A stretch of 51,146 bases of DNA from Crocinitomicaceae bacterium. Its GTDB lineage: Bacteria; Bacteroidota; Bacteroidia; Flavobacteriales_D; Crocinitomicaceae. Below, piece by piece: positions 7,897 through 17,774 of the stretch. The notes under the pieces were generated by a model, which saw only the letters and a program-made list of their open reading frames with translations, was not told where the DNA came from and did no database searches. The stretch is taken from the NCBI GenBank assembly GCA_020832365.1, contig JAFIEX010000004.1, positions 1-51,146 on the forward strand, written 5' to 3'. Position 1 is the stretch's first letter. Each line of letters begins with the position of its first letter. A program made the position numbers and the translations under genes.

Positions 7897-10800
7897 TTAC
7901 TGTTTCACAATCTTGAAAGTTCTTTGCCCTTCTTGATTATGTAATCTCAATGTATAAACACCAGGTGTTAAATGATCTATTGTAATCTCTGCTTGATTAT
8001 TATTCATTAAAGAATTATTGTCCACAAGAACTACTCTTCCATTAATGTCCAGCATTTCAATCGTCATAGACTCAAAGTTTGCATCATTAGCAATCACAAG
8101 GTGACTTGTTGCTGGGTTTGGATAAACAGAGATATTCCCCATTTTCTCCTCACCAATAGACAAGTAATCACAAGATTGTAAAACAATTACTTCTACAAAT
8201 TGCGTATCAGCTGGACAAACACCATTAGATACGATGTAGTCGAAGTTAAAACTACCTCCGATATTTGAAGCAATCGGTTGTGAGTTTGGCAACGGGTTAT
8301 CTTGTGGATCATACCAAGTTCCTCCCATATCCACATTACCATTCAAGCCAGCGAACAAGTTGATTGGTTCATTTCTACAAACTGTAATTGTTCCATTTTG
8401 CCCTGCTGATGAAGGAGGGAAAATGTTCAGTGTTGCTACAGTTGTATCATTGGCACACAGACCTTCAGTGATATAAAATACCTCATAAGTTCCTGAAGGA
8501 AGTGTTGCTACATTCATGATACTTCCGTTGATTAGTGTTTCATTCGATGGGAATGACCACTTACCATAGTTGTATGCAGGTGTGATGATTGTATTTAAAT
8601 CAACCGTCACATCCAAGCGACAAACATCCTCTTCACCATCTACTCCTGGTGTAGGCACACATGGAAGGATTTTTAACTCATCAACTGCGATGTTATCGTT
8701 AATACCTCTTCTAATGTTGTAGAACTCGATAATAATCGTATCATTTGCCCAATTAGATAAGTCTAAGACAGTATCTTTCCAAGCATCCGTCTTGTTAAAC
8801 TGTTGCATCCCAACAATAGTCAAAAGGGAATCCCAAGTAGCACCATTGTCATTAGAAATGAACAAGTTCAAACTATCAACAAACGAGCCAAACATGTGGT
8901 AGCTAAACTGGAATCTTGGGTCATTAATTGATGATAAATCAATCAAAGGCGTCCAAAGTCTAGCTTCTTGACCATTTGTTCCTGTATTCGACGAAGTAAA
9001 TACATACTTACCAGAACCAGAAGCATCCGTTGAAGGACCAGTAGCTGTGGAAGAAGTTGCTCCAACACGCGTACCCCACTGGAATGGATCTGTAGTTCTA
9101 TCCCAACAAGAGCTAATCTCAGAACCTACGTTATTAAAACCAGTACCAGAAATCCACACAGATGCATCGTCGAAATCTTCAAAAAACGGTGCAGAGAAAA
9201 CGTTACATGGTGTCATAAAGTTCTCCGGACCTCTCCAAGTACTTGTATCTCCGACAGCACAAATCCCTCTTACATAAATATCATACTCAGTGTCAACATC
9301 TAACCCTGTTAACGCGTAAGGGTTGTTTGTTGTCACAACAGAAGTACCCGTACCAGGCGTAAATCCAGCAGGACCATATTGTAATTCCCACTCTGTTTCA
9401 TTACCTCCAGCAGTCCAAGCAACATCTGCTGAACTCGGCAAAATATTACTTACCATTAAATCAGATGGACGCGGACAAGATGGCGCTGGCAGAATCTCCA
9501 AAGCGTAATCTAAAATCATATTTGATGAAGTCAAAGATTGACAAGGATCTGTATTCAATGTTGATGTAGCAGTTCCTAAAACTGTTCTTACTCTCAACCT
9601 GTAAACACCTGGAGTAACAGTAGAAGGCACTTGAATAACTCCATTAATTGGAACATTAATAGGAGATTGATCAACAAAAACTTGTTCAGAAGGGTCAAAA
9701 ACCAAGTCCTGATTCCAATCCACCCAAATTAAAGTAGTTTGAGATGAAGAAAATGCAGCAGTGATATTGAACGTTTCATTCTCCTCCACTTTAATCGTAT
9801 CCGAGGCACTCAAATTTAAATAACCAGGAGAACCTGGGTGCGCAGTGGCAGTATAAACTACGTTCTGGGTAGCATCGGAAGTTTCAAACAAAGTGATAAA
9901 ACTGAAAGTACCACTAGTAGAAGGAACACAGTAGCCTGTGAATATACTCAAAGGTCCTACCCAACTACTTGAATCTGCACCACAATCAGCTATCACATAA
10001 ATGTCATAATTCGTTTCAGGATCCAACCCTGTAATTGTATCTATTGTGGCCGTTGTTGAAGAAGCACCAATTTCAGTACCAGTTCCTGGTGTAAACCCAG
10101 GAGCTCCCCATTCCAATGCAAAAGACGAGGTTGTTACCAAGGTATCCCACTCCACTATTGCAGAGGTAAACTGTGTTGATACCAAATCAAAGTCTAATGG
10201 AGGAGGACAAGCGGGAGGATTTCCAACATTTAAAACTAAATCTATTGCTGAGCCCCAACTAAAAGTTGTACAAGGGTCTGGAGTAACACTAGACCAAATT
10301 GCCCTTACACGCATGATGTAATCACCTTGAGCGACACCAGCAGGTATGCTAGCAGTTCCATTTAATGCATTAAGAGGGAAAGAACTTGGTGCTGTACCAA
10401 CGAAAATTTGCTCGGAAGGATCAAATACCAAGTCATTATTCCAATCTACCCAAATTGCGATGGTATTTTGACCACCTTCAAAATTTGTGGTAAAATCAAA
10501 AGATCCACCAGCGAAATGACTCACTGTATCAGAGTGAACTAAATTATCTAGTCCATTCGTAGGAAAAGAAGAATTTACATATGTAACGTTTTGCTGAGCT
10601 GTTGTCGTCTGAAATAAACTTAAATAGTCAGAAGTATTAGTATAAATAGGTAAACAATGCCCTGTAAAAACATTAATAGGACCAACTGCGAGACTCAAAT
10701 CTCCAGGGCCACAAACCGCTCTAATGTAAAAGTCATATGATGTATGTGGAATTAAACCTGAGATATTTGTTGGATTGTTTGTGGTATTTTCTACGACACC

Positions 10801-11466
10801 ATTCCCTAAAGTAAAACCAGCTGGACCATACTCTATATCCCACTCTGTCTCTGTACCTCCTGCTGTCCAAGACAACTGAACCTCAGAACTAGACAGTAAA
10901 TTGGAAGAAAAATTAGTCACAAAAGGACAGGTAGATTCCTCAGCTGCAAGGAAATTATCCACGTAAAAAAAATAATCTCCTGAAAACCAAGTACCAGAAA
11001 GTCGCCAGCCGAATACTGAACCAGCGGGAACATCAGCCCCATCTATTGTAGATGTAAATGTAACACAACTAGTTGAAGGAACATGATTGGATTCATTAAT
11101 CGTATCATAATTAATGTAGGTGGCGCCTCCATCTACAGTATACTGAAGGATCATCTGACCAAAATTACCTGTTGTCGCAGGGTTCGGGAATGAAAAATCA
11201 ATGATTTTGTAATCAAAAGACACATCAATATCCGCACCATCTGCAATTGCGGTTGGTGAAGTTAGCTGCCCTGTGATTCCCGATGACCAAAAGTTCCTCC
11301 TTACAGACCGCGTATCACAGGGGTTTACATCTGTACTAAAAAAGCCTACCTCAGTCCAACCTGGAGGAATGGTTGTTGAGTTGAAGTCTTGCGAAATAAA
11401 CACTTGCGATTCAACATAATTGGAGAATAACAATGGAAGCATCAATAAAAGTAATAATCTTCTCAT
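7897..11466 (-). CDS. large secreted protein, FN3/GEVED/MAM-like domains with T9SS type A sorting domain
   Basis: 1,189-aa exported multi-domain protein. Starting at ATG 11466 it opens with a cleavable signal peptide (MRRLLLLLMLPLL...). Domain order by eye: a beta-rich MAM-like domain (about 25-175), FN3 (180-265), GEVED (WVDWNNDLVFDPSEQIF, 270-415), FN3 (418-510), GEVED (WVDWNQDLVFDPSEQVF, 515-655), FN3 (662-745), a second MAM-like domain (about 762-933), then Ig/PKD-like stretches. The last 78 residues form a type A T9SS sorting domain: ISVYPNPATSHLVI, then DINGRVV, then LTPGVYTLRL and a lysine-rich end. It is therefore expected to be exported by type IX secretion and attached to or released from the cell surface. 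No catalytic motif was seen; an adhesin or binding role is inference. A TTG start at 11487 was rejected. Confidence 0.92.
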   Translation of the reverse strand: MRRLLLLLMLPLLFSNYVESQVFISQDFNSTTIPPGWTEVGFFSTDVNPCDTRSVRRNFWSSGITGQLTSPTAIADGADIDVSFDYKIIDFSFPNPATTGNFGQMILQYTVDGGATYINYDTINESNHVPSTSCVTFTSTIDGADVPAGSVFGWRLSGTWFSGDYFFYVDNFLAAEESTCPFVTNFSSNLLSSSEVQLSWTAGGTETEWDIEYGPAGFTLGNGVVENTTNNPTNISGLIPHTSYDFYIRAVCGPGDLSLAVGPINVFTGHCLPIYTNTSDYLSLFQTTTAQQNVTYVNSSFPTNGLDNLVHSDTVSHFAGGSFDFTTNFEGGQNTIAIWVDWNNDLVFDPSEQIFVGTAPSSFPLNALNGTASIPAGVAQGDYIMRVRAIWSSVTPDPCTTFSWGSAIDLVLNVGNPPACPPPLDFDLVSTQFTSAIVEWDTLVTTSSFALEWGAPGFTPGTGTEIGASSTTATIDTITGLDPETNYDIYVIADCGADSSSWVGPLSIFTGYCVPSTSGTFSFITLFETSDATQNVVYTATAHPGSPGYLNLSASDTIKVEENETFNITAAFSSSQTTLIWVDWNQDLVFDPSEQVFVDQSPINVPINGVIQVPSTVTPGVYRLRVRTVLGTATSTLNTDPCQSLTSSNMILDYALEILPAPSCPRPSDLMVSNILPSSADVAWTAGGNETEWELQYGPAGFTPGTGTSVVTTNNPYALTGLDVDTEYDIYVRGICAVGDTSTWRGPENFMTPCNVFSAPFFEDFDDASVWISGTGFNNVGSEISSCWDRTTDPFQWGTRVGATSSTATGPSTDASGSGKYVFTSSNTGTNGQEARLWTPLIDLSSINDPRFQFSYHMFGSFVDSLNLFISNDNGATWDSLLTIVGMQQFNKTDAWKDTVLDLSNWANDTIIIEFYNIRRGINDNIAVDELKILPCVPTPGVDGEEDVCRLDVTVDLNTIITPAYNYGKWSFPSNETLINGSIMNVATLPSGTYEVFYITEGLCANDTTVATLNIFPPSSAGQNGTITVCRNEPINLFAGLNGNVDMGGTWYDPQDNPLPNSQPIASNIGGSFNFDYIVSNGVCPADTQFVEVIVLQSCDYLSIGEEKMGNISVYPNPATSHLVIANDANFESMTIEMLDINGRVVLVDNNSLMNNNQAEITIDHLTPGVYTLRLHNQEGQRTFKIVKQ

Positions 11467-11488
11467 AATCTTAATTTTAAAATTCAAT

Positions 11489-11496
11489 CAAAAATA
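11489..11496 (-). promoter_or_regulatory. -7 element upstream of the T9SS protein gene
   Basis: Minus-strand TATTTTTG, an exact TAnnTTTG match, lies 22 nt upstream of the ATG at 11466. No clear TTG is found 19-21 nt further up, so only the -7 half is supported. Confidence 0.45.
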
Positions 11497-11774
11497 GGGC
11501 AAATTGTGAAAATAAAAAAATATAGCTTCATTAATTCTAGGCTTATATTGAAAGGCTACAAGCGATATTTGATCAAAAAAATAGAAAATTCATGTTAATT
11601 ATTTAACAACTATAAAGCGCCCCCGTCTTGTTCATCTATTGTTTTTAAGTAAGGATAGCGTCAAAAATACAATTCATCGAAAACTACAATTTTACATATC
11701 GTTTCACTCAACTATTTTCCGTTGGCGGACTATCCAAAAAAAATATTTATATTATTATATTCATAAGCAATATT
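11497..11774. other. AT-rich intergenic region between divergent genes
   Basis: About 280 bp between the promoter of the T9SS protein (minus) and that of the SDR gene (plus). I see no ORF with a plausible start and no hairpin-plus-T-run. It probably holds only upstream promoter sequence for both genes. Confidence 0.5.
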
Positions 11775-11806
11775 TTGCAAAACCGCGAAGAAGTTGTTTA
11801 TTTTTG
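11775..11806 (+). promoter_or_regulatory. Bacteroidetes-type promoter of the SDR-tatC-MBL genes
   Basis: TTG at 11775-11777 and TATTTTTG at 11799-11806 are separated by 21 nt, matching the TTG-N19-21-TAnnTTTG pattern. The ATG of the SDR gene lies only 11 nt beyond, which predicts a very short leader. Confidence 0.7.
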
Positions 11807-11817
11807 TCCAAAAAAAG

Positions 11818-12591
11818 ATGGTTGATTTCAAAGATTTACACGCAGTTGTTTGTGGCAGTACCCAAGGCATAGGTAAAAGCGCTGCTATTGAACTTGCTAA
11901 AAGTGGGGCGTCTGTCACTTTAATTGCAAGGGATGAAGCAAAATTAATTAGTGTATTGGCAGAATTGCCATCTCACCCCAAAAACGATTATATTGTTGCT
12001 GATTTCACACAACCAGCTTTATTAAAACAAAGAATAAACGAATGGGCGGCAAATCATACGGCACACATTTTAATTAATAATACAGGAGGACCTAAAGGTG
12101 GAGCTATTATTTCTGCATCTACTGATGAATTTTTAGCGGCTTTCCAACAACATTTAATTTGCAATCATATTATGGTTCAAGCTTTATGGAAAGGAATGCA
12201 AGAAGCTGAATACGGCAGAATTATCAACGTGATTTCCACTTCAGTAAAACAACCTTTAGATGGCCTTGGCGTATCCAACACCGTGAGAGGAGCTGTTGCT
12301 AATTGGAGCAAAACATTAGCTAATGAATTGGGGCAGCATAACATTACTGTGAATAATGTACTGCCAGGAGCAACAAATACTGTCCGCCTGCAAGCTATTG
12401 CGGCATCGAAAAGTGAGGATAGCGAAGCGATAAAAGATATTTTAGACCAAATGGGACAACAATCACCAATGAAAAGAATCGCAGAGCCAGAAGAAATTGC
12501 CGCAGCTATCGTTTTCTTGGCTAGTCCGGCGGCTAGTTATATTAATGGAATTAATGTACCTGTTGATGGTGGCAGAACGAAATCATTGTAA
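11818..12591 (+). CDS. SDR-family oxidoreductase-like protein with altered catalytic YxxxK
   Basis: 257-aa Rossmann-fold protein. The nucleotide-binding glycines are present (CGSTQGIGKSAAIELA, residues ~12-27), as are the NNTGG segment and the C-terminal NGINVPVDGGRTKSL typical of FabG-like SDRs. However, the catalytic Y-x-x-x-K is replaced by S-N-T-V-R in LGVSNTVRGAVANW, so normal SDR chemistry is doubtful. I recall FabG-annotated proteins with a similar SNTxRxAVAxWxKTLANE stretch, so this may be a real subfamily and not decay. Start ATG 11818 is fixed by the promoter at 11775-11806; the TTG at 11794 was rejected. tatC follows 11 bp later. Confidence 0.85.
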   Translation: MVDFKDLHAVVCGSTQGIGKSAAIELAKSGASVTLIARDEAKLISVLAELPSHPKNDYIVADFTQPALLKQRINEWAANHTAHILINNTGGPKGGAIISASTDEFLAAFQQHLICNHIMVQALWKGMQEAEYGRIINVISTSVKQPLDGLGVSNTVRGAVANWSKTLANELGQHNITVNNVLPGATNTVRLQAIAASKSEDSEAIKDILDQMGQQSPMKRIAEPEEIAAAIVFLASPAASYINGINVPVDGGRTKSL

Positions 12592-12602
12592 TCCCTATTA
12601 AA

Positions 12603-13400
12603 ATGTTGGATCAGCCAGAAGAGGAAATGTCATTTTTGGACCATCTAGAAGAGTTAAGATGGCGTATTGTAAAATCGGTCATTGCTATTCTTATTGTAGC
12701 GATTGGTATGTGGTTTATTAAAGAATGGGCGATACAGAATCTTTTTATTGCCATGACAAAAGAAGATTTTATCTCCTTTCGTTTTATGTGTGATTATTTA
12801 GGTATTTGTATTGGTGAAATCCCAGTAAATTTTCAATCTACGAATGTTGGAGCGCAATTTTCTTACGCACTTCTTTTTTGTTTTGTAGGTGGAACTATAA
12901 TTGCTTTTCCTTTTGTTTTCCACCAGCTTTGGGGATTTGTAAAACCTGGATTACGAGAAAACGAAAAACAGACTGCACGAGGTATCGTTTTTTATGTGAC
13001 GCTGCTATTCTTGCTAGGTGTCGTTTTTGGCTATTTAGTAGTTGCACCACTTTGTATTCAGTTCTTTGGCGCATTTCAAATCTCTGAAGAGTTTCAAAAC
13101 ATTTGGACCATTAGTAGTTTTATGTCGCTTATAATAAGTAGCGTTATGTTTTCAGGGCTACTCTTCTTATTACCTGTGGTTGTTTACATCTTATCAAAAC
13201 TGGGGATAGTCACAGCTGATTTTCTAAGAAAGTATAGGCGGCATTCCATTGTTGGTGTACTCATATTATCTGCACTAATTACACCGCCAGATTTCATAAG
13301 TCAAGTAATTGTTTCTATACCAATTTTAATACTTTATGAGGTGGGCATCATTGTAGCAAAAAGAAACGATAAGCAAAGGTTAAAAATGTCATCCTTATAA
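12603..13400 (+). CDS. tatC: Sec-independent protein translocase subunit TatC
   Basis: 265-aa inner-membrane protein with six hydrophobic helices that recognises twin-arginine signal peptides and exports folded proteins. Signature features: MSFLDHLEELRWRIVKSVI at the cytoplasmic N-terminus, FHQLWGFVKPGLRENEKQ in the first cytoplasmic loop, and ALITPPDFISQ near the last helices. Length is normal. There is no tatA/tatB in the window; they are presumably elsewhere. Linked with short gaps to the SDR gene and the MBL hydrolase downstream. Confidence 0.96.
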   Translation: MLDQPEEEMSFLDHLEELRWRIVKSVIAILIVAIGMWFIKEWAIQNLFIAMTKEDFISFRFMCDYLGICIGEIPVNFQSTNVGAQFSYALLFCFVGGTIIAFPFVFHQLWGFVKPGLRENEKQTARGIVFYVTLLFLLGVVFGYLVVAPLCIQFFGAFQISEEFQNIWTISSFMSLIISSVMFSGLLFLLPVVVYILSKLGIVTADFLRKYRRHSIVGVLILSALITPPDFISQVIVSIPILILYEVGIIVAKRNDKQRLKMSSL

Positions 13401-13428
13401 ACTAGTTTGATCAATTAAAACATCCATT

Positions 13429-14070
13429 ATGCAAGTTTACAAGTTAAAATACAATCCATTTCAAGAGAACACTTTTGTAGTAGCAGACGAAGATAAAAAT
13501 TGCGTTATCATTGATCCAGGGTGTTATTTTTCAGAAGAGAAAAAGCATTTTCTCAACTTCATCAACTCAAAAGGCTTTAAACCACTTGCGTTATTAAACA
13601 CCCATGCTCACCTCGATCATATTTTTGGCAACTCCACAGTTTTAGAAAATTTTGATTTGCCTTATTATTTGCATGAAAACGACTTACCCCTTTTGGCAAT
13701 GGCAGAAAAGTCAGCTGCACTTTATGGCATGCATGAATTTCTTCCTTCTCCTGAACCCACTCATTTCTTACAAGACGGTGAAACACTCAATTTTGGGAAA
13801 ATTAACTTTCAAGTCATATACGGACCGGGGCATGCGCCAGGTCATGTTGCATTTTATAATTCAACAGAAAAAATCTTGATTAATGGAGATATTTTGTTCC
13901 AAGGAAGTTATGGCCGTGTTGATTTACCTGGGGGAAACCTAGCAGATTTAAAACACACCATCGTTAACAAGCTCTTTCAACTACCCGAGGATACAACCGT
14001 ATTTTGCGGTCATGGAGGAGAAACAACTATTGGAGAAGAAAAACTAAACAACCCCATTCATTATTCCTAA
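13429..14070 (+). CDS. MBL-fold metallohydrolase (glyoxalase II-like)
   Basis: 213-aa metallo-beta-lactamase-fold hydrolase, cytoplasmic. Zinc ligands are visible: THAHLDHIFG (H-x-H-x-D-H), GPGHAPGHVAFY, the bridging aspartate in LINGDILFQG, and the final histidine in VFCGHGGETTIG. The short size matches the YcbL/glyoxalase II-like single-domain group that acts on thioesters. It lies 28 bp after tatC, probably in one transcript. The exact substrate is unknown. Confidence 0.9.
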   Translation: MQVYKLKYNPFQENTFVVADEDKNCVIIDPGCYFSEEKKHFLNFINSKGFKPLALLNTHAHLDHIFGNSTVLENFDLPYYLHENDLPLLAMAEKSAALYGMHEFLPSPEPTHFLQDGETLNFGKINFQVIYGPGHAPGHVAFYNSTEKILINGDILFQGSYGRVDLPGGNLADLKHTIVNKLFQLPEDTTVFCGHGGETTIGEEKLNNPIHYS

Positions 14071-14197
14071 AATACCCTAAATTTTGTTGTATTAGTCTAA
14101 ATTAGAGTTGTTTTTGTCCTTTAATGTTCAAATAACCACGAAATTACTTCTTACGAATGTATTTTTTTAGTATTTTAGATTTCGAATTAGAATAATC

Positions 14198-16387
14198 ATG
14201 GGAGTAAGCGAGTTAACAGAACTAAATCAAGCATTAAGAAAGTATTTTGGGTATGATCATTTTCGGGGTGACCAAGAAGCAATTATCAATAATATCTTAG
14301 ATGGTAAGAACACCTTTGTCATCATGCCAACTGGAGGAGGAAAGTCTATGTGCTACCAGCTACCAGCTTTATTATCTGAGGGTACGGCAATTATTGTTTC
14401 TCCGCTAATTGCATTAATGAAAAACCAAGTAGATGCGATTCGAAATGTGAGTGAAGATGATGCTGTTGCCCATGTATTAAATAGTTCTTTGTCTAAATCA
14501 GAAATCAATCAAGTTAAAAGTGATATTTTAGCAGGTAAAACAAAGTTGCTCTATGTCGCACCAGAATCATTAACCAAACAAGCTAATATTGACTTTTTTA
14601 CAGCAGTACCAATTTCATTTTTCGCCATTGATGAAGCGCACTGTATCTCTGAGTGGGGGCATGATTTTAGACCAGAATACAGAAGACTCAGGGAAATTTT
14701 TGAAGCAATATCCAATGTACCTATTATAGCATTAACAGCAACAGCTACCCCTAAAGTGCAACATGACATACAGAAAAACCTGAATATGTTGGATGCCAAA
14801 TTATTCAAAGCCTCATTCAATAGAGATAATTTATATTATGAGGTACGGCCAAAGAGAGATGTAGAAAAAGAAATCATTAAATACATTCGTCAAAGACCGG
14901 GGAAGTCTGGTATAATTTACTGTTTAAGCCGAAAAAAGGTAGAACAACTCGCAGAATTACTACAAGTGAATGGCATCAATGCATTAGCTTATCACGCAGG
15001 AATGGATGCAAACACAAGAGCAAAGCATCAAGACATGTTCCTTATGGAAGAAGTGGACATTATTGTTGCTACAATTGCTTTTGGGATGGGTATAGATAAA
15101 CCAGATGTTCGTTTTGTTATACATCACGACATACCAAAATCTCTAGAAAGTTATTACCAAGAGACTGGTCGTGCTGGAAGGGACGGAGGAGTTGGAGAAT
15201 GTATTGCTTTTTACTCTTACAAGGATATTGAAAAATTAGAAAAGTTTTTACAAGGTAAACCCATTGCAGAACAAGAAATTGGCAGACAGCTTTTATTCGA
15301 AATTGTAAGCTACTCTGAGGCCTCCATATGCAGAAGAAAATTTTTATTACACTACTTTGGTGAAGAATACGATGATAGCAATTGCACGGAAATGTGTGAC
15401 AATTGCAAATATCCAAGGGAAAAGACGGAAGGTAAAAACGAAGTAGTAAAGCTTTTGCAAGCCGTTGTAGATTTAAAAGAAATGCAAAGATCCAAGCATC
15501 TTTGTGCTTTTTTATCTGGCGATAGAACATCGGAAATCATCTCTTACAAGCACGACACTTACTCGAATTTTGGCATTGGCAAAGACAAGGACAAAACCTT
15601 TTGGAACGCAGTTCTAAGACAGTGTTTAGTCGCTGGTTTATTATCCAAAGACATAGAAACATACGGAATCATTAAAATCACCGAAAAAGGTTTGGACTTT
15701 TTAAAAAATCCTAAGTCTTTTACACTTGTGAAAGAGCATGATTATTCTGGAGATGATACGGACACCGTCGTGGTGCAAGCAGGAGGAAAAGATACGTTTG
15801 ACGATGTACTTTATCAGGCTTTATTAGATCTCAGAAAACAAATTTCAAAAGAAAAAGCTATTCCCCCATTCGTGATTTTCCAAGAGCCATCTCTTAAAGA
15901 CATGACTTTTCAATATCCCATTAATCTAGAAGAGCTAACACATATTCAGGGGGTTGGCACAGGAAAAGCAAAAAGATATGGCGCTCCATTTGTGGCGTTA
16001 ATCAAGCAATATGTAGAAGACAATGAAATAGAGCGTCCACAAGATTTAGTTGTTAAATCATTAGTAAATAAATCCGGCCTTAAGGTACAGCTGATCCAAA
16101 ATATTGATAGAAAGTTACCTTTAGAGGACATTGCTGCTGCGCAGGGAAAAACATTTGAAGAGATTATAGATGAAATAGAAATGATTGTTCAATCAGGAAC
16201 AAGAGTGAATATCAACTATTATATTGATGATATTTTAGATGAAGACAATCAAGAAGAAATTTACGACTACTTTTCAGAAGCTGAAACAGACGCTATTGAA
16301 GATGCCTACAAAGAGTTTGATGGCGACTATACTGAAGAAGAACTTCGTCTTATGCGAATCAAGTTTATGTCAGAAATGGCCAACTAA
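14198..16387 (+). CDS. recQ: ATP-dependent DNA helicase RecQ
   Basis: 729-aa 3'-5' DNA helicase for recombination and repair. Helicase motifs: motif I MPTGGGKSMCYQLP, motif II DEAHCISEWGHDFRP (DEAH box plus the RecQ aromatic loop), motif III ALTATATPKV, motif VI QETGRAGRDG. The zinc-binding region is seen as CRRKFLLHYFGEEY followed by CTEMCDNC. A winged-helix RQC, an HRDC segment (VIFQEPSLKDMTFQYP) and an acidic C-terminal extension follow. Slightly longer than the E. coli protein because of this tail. It has a 127-bp upstream gap after the MBL gene and is likely transcribed on its own; it ends convergent with the M20 gene, 24 bp away. Confidence 0.97.
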   Translation: MGVSELTELNQALRKYFGYDHFRGDQEAIINNILDGKNTFVIMPTGGGKSMCYQLPALLSEGTAIIVSPLIALMKNQVDAIRNVSEDDAVAHVLNSSLSKSEINQVKSDILAGKTKLLYVAPESLTKQANIDFFTAVPISFFAIDEAHCISEWGHDFRPEYRRLREIFEAISNVPIIALTATATPKVQHDIQKNLNMLDAKLFKASFNRDNLYYEVRPKRDVEKEIIKYIRQRPGKSGIIYCLSRKKVEQLAELLQVNGINALAYHAGMDANTRAKHQDMFLMEEVDIIVATIAFGMGIDKPDVRFVIHHDIPKSLESYYQETGRAGRDGGVGECIAFYSYKDIEKLEKFLQGKPIAEQEIGRQLLFEIVSYSEASICRRKFLLHYFGEEYDDSNCTEMCDNCKYPREKTEGKNEVVKLLQAVVDLKEMQRSKHLCAFLSGDRTSEIISYKHDTYSNFGIGKDKDKTFWNAVLRQCLVAGLLSKDIETYGIIKITEKGLDFLKNPKSFTLVKEHDYSGDDTDTVVVQAGGKDTFDDVLYQALLDLRKQISKEKAIPPFVIFQEPSLKDMTFQYPINLEELTHIQGVGTGKAKRYGAPFVALIKQYVEDNEIERPQDLVVKSLVNKSGLKVQLIQNIDRKLPLEDIAAAQGKTFEEIIDEIEMIVQSGTRVNINYYIDDILDEDNQEEIYDYFSEAETDAIEDAYKEFDGDYTEEELRLMRIKFMSEMAN

Positions 16388-16411
16388 AACACTTAAAATC
16401 AGCAATCAAAT

Positions 16412-17596
16412 TTAAAGTGTCGCAAGCACCATCATAAGTACGCCTGTTTTCAACGATTCAGAATCTATGTCAAATTTTGGATGATGCACACCGTGAATAA
16501 TGCCTTTTGCTTCGTTTCTGACACCCAGTCGAAAAAAGCAAGTTGGTATTTCTTGCGCATAGAAAGAAAAGTCTTCCGCTGTAAGCCGCATTGGCAGTTC
16601 GTGAACTTTCTCAATGCCCAATACTGAGATTGCTTTTTGACGCAATTCTTGAGTAAGCTGGGGATCATTTTCCAAGAATGGATAACCTCTACTAATTTCA
16701 ACTTCGGCGCGTGCGCCATTCGCTGTGGCAATCATTTTGACTTGCTCTTCAATTATCTTTAACGCTTTTTCTCTCCATACCTCATTCATCGTACGAAAGG
16801 TGCCTTTAATATGTACTTTTCCTGGAATAACATTGGTTGCCCCAAGACCTTCAAAATGGCCAAAACTTAGAACACAAGGAATGGTTGGATCACAATTTCT
16901 GGTCACCACTTTCTGCAAAGACATTACAATTTCAGCACCAATCAAAATGCTATCCACTGCACGATGCGGAACAGCTCCATGTCCTCCTTTACCAATAATA
17001 TCAATATAAATCTCATCACAAGAAGCCATATAAAGCCCTTCCTTAAAACCAACGTGCCCGTATGGTAAATCTGGAAAGACATGTAGCGCATACATTTTAT
17101 CAACTTCTGGTTTTACTAGACACCCTGCCGCTATCATCAAGGAAGCACCGCCGGGATTTTTTTCTTCTCCAGGTTGGAAAATCAACTTAACAGGGTTTGG
17201 CAGTTGTTCCTTTAGATTAAACAAAACTTCGGCTGCACCAAGAAGAATAGCAGTATGTACATCATGCCCACAAGCATGCATTAATCCTTTCTTTTTCGAT
17301 TTATACGGAACATCATTCGCTTCCTCGATTGGAAGTGCATCCAAATCTGCACGTAAGCCAACACAGGGCATATCTTTTGAGTGACGACTCCCTCTTATTA
17401 ACGCCACAACACCTGTATTAGCAATTCCCTTTTCAAAAGGAACTCCAATTTTTTTCAATTGTTCAGCTACAAAATCCATAGTGTCATACTCTTGATAAGA
17501 CAACTCAGGATGAGCATGAAGATGCTCTCGCCAGTCTTTCACTTTCGCAAAAATTGTTTCAATCTGCTCTAGAATTATTTGAATGTTCCCTTCCAT
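16412..17596 (-). CDS. M20-family amidohydrolase / N-acyl amino acid hydrolase
   Basis: 394-aa metallopeptidase-family hydrolase. The M20D pattern is clear: WREHLHAHPELSYQEYDT, then HACGHDVHTAILLGAA (metal ligands), FQPGEEKNPGGASLMI (catalytic Glu), ALHVFPDLPYGHVGF and a dimerisation domain opening with GKGGHGAVPHRAVDSIL. The last metal ligand is in IIHGVHHPKFDID. Such enzymes release amino acids or hippurate-like products from N-acyl substrates in the cytoplasm; no signal peptide is visible. Start ATG 17596. It stands alone on the minus strand. Confidence 0.92.
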   Translation of the reverse strand: MEGNIQIILEQIETIFAKVKDWREHLHAHPELSYQEYDTMDFVAEQLKKIGVPFEKGIANTGVVALIRGSRHSKDMPCVGLRADLDALPIEEANDVPYKSKKKGLMHACGHDVHTAILLGAAEVLFNLKEQLPNPVKLIFQPGEEKNPGGASLMIAAGCLVKPEVDKMYALHVFPDLPYGHVGFKEGLYMASCDEIYIDIIGKGGHGAVPHRAVDSILIGAEIVMSLQKVVTRNCDPTIPCVLSFGHFEGLGATNVIPGKVHIKGTFRTMNEVWREKALKIIEEQVKMIATANGARAEVEISRGYPFLENDPQLTQELRQKAISVLGIEKVHELPMRLTAEDFSFYAQEIPTCFFRLGVRNEAKGIIHGVHHPKFDIDSESLKTGVLMMVLATL

Positions 17597-17761
17597 AAAA
17601 AATCATTGACATGGAATCTCAAAATTACAATTATAAATGTTAATAGCATCAATTCTTCATTACAGATTGTCAATTCAGTGAAATGCTTTCATTTAACTGG
17701 TTTATTCAAAATGGAAAGTTAAAATTTGTTTAAATAATCAATAAATTGAAAAGAAATTTAT
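17597..17761. other. AT-rich intergenic region upstream of the M20 gene
   Basis: First part of a 311-bp gap. It should hold the leftward promoter for the M20 gene, but I cannot point to a convincing box. No ORF is evident. The right-hand part of the gap carries the small RNA candidate listed separately. Confidence 0.4.
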
Positions 17762-17769
17762 TATATTTG
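17762..17769 (+). promoter_or_regulatory. -7 element of a putative small RNA
   Basis: TATATTTG is an exact TAnnTTTG match on the plus strand. The nearest TTGs upstream (17746 and 17726) are at 13 and 33 nt, outside the ideal spacing, so support is partial. Confidence 0.45.
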
Positions 17770-17774
17770 CCATG

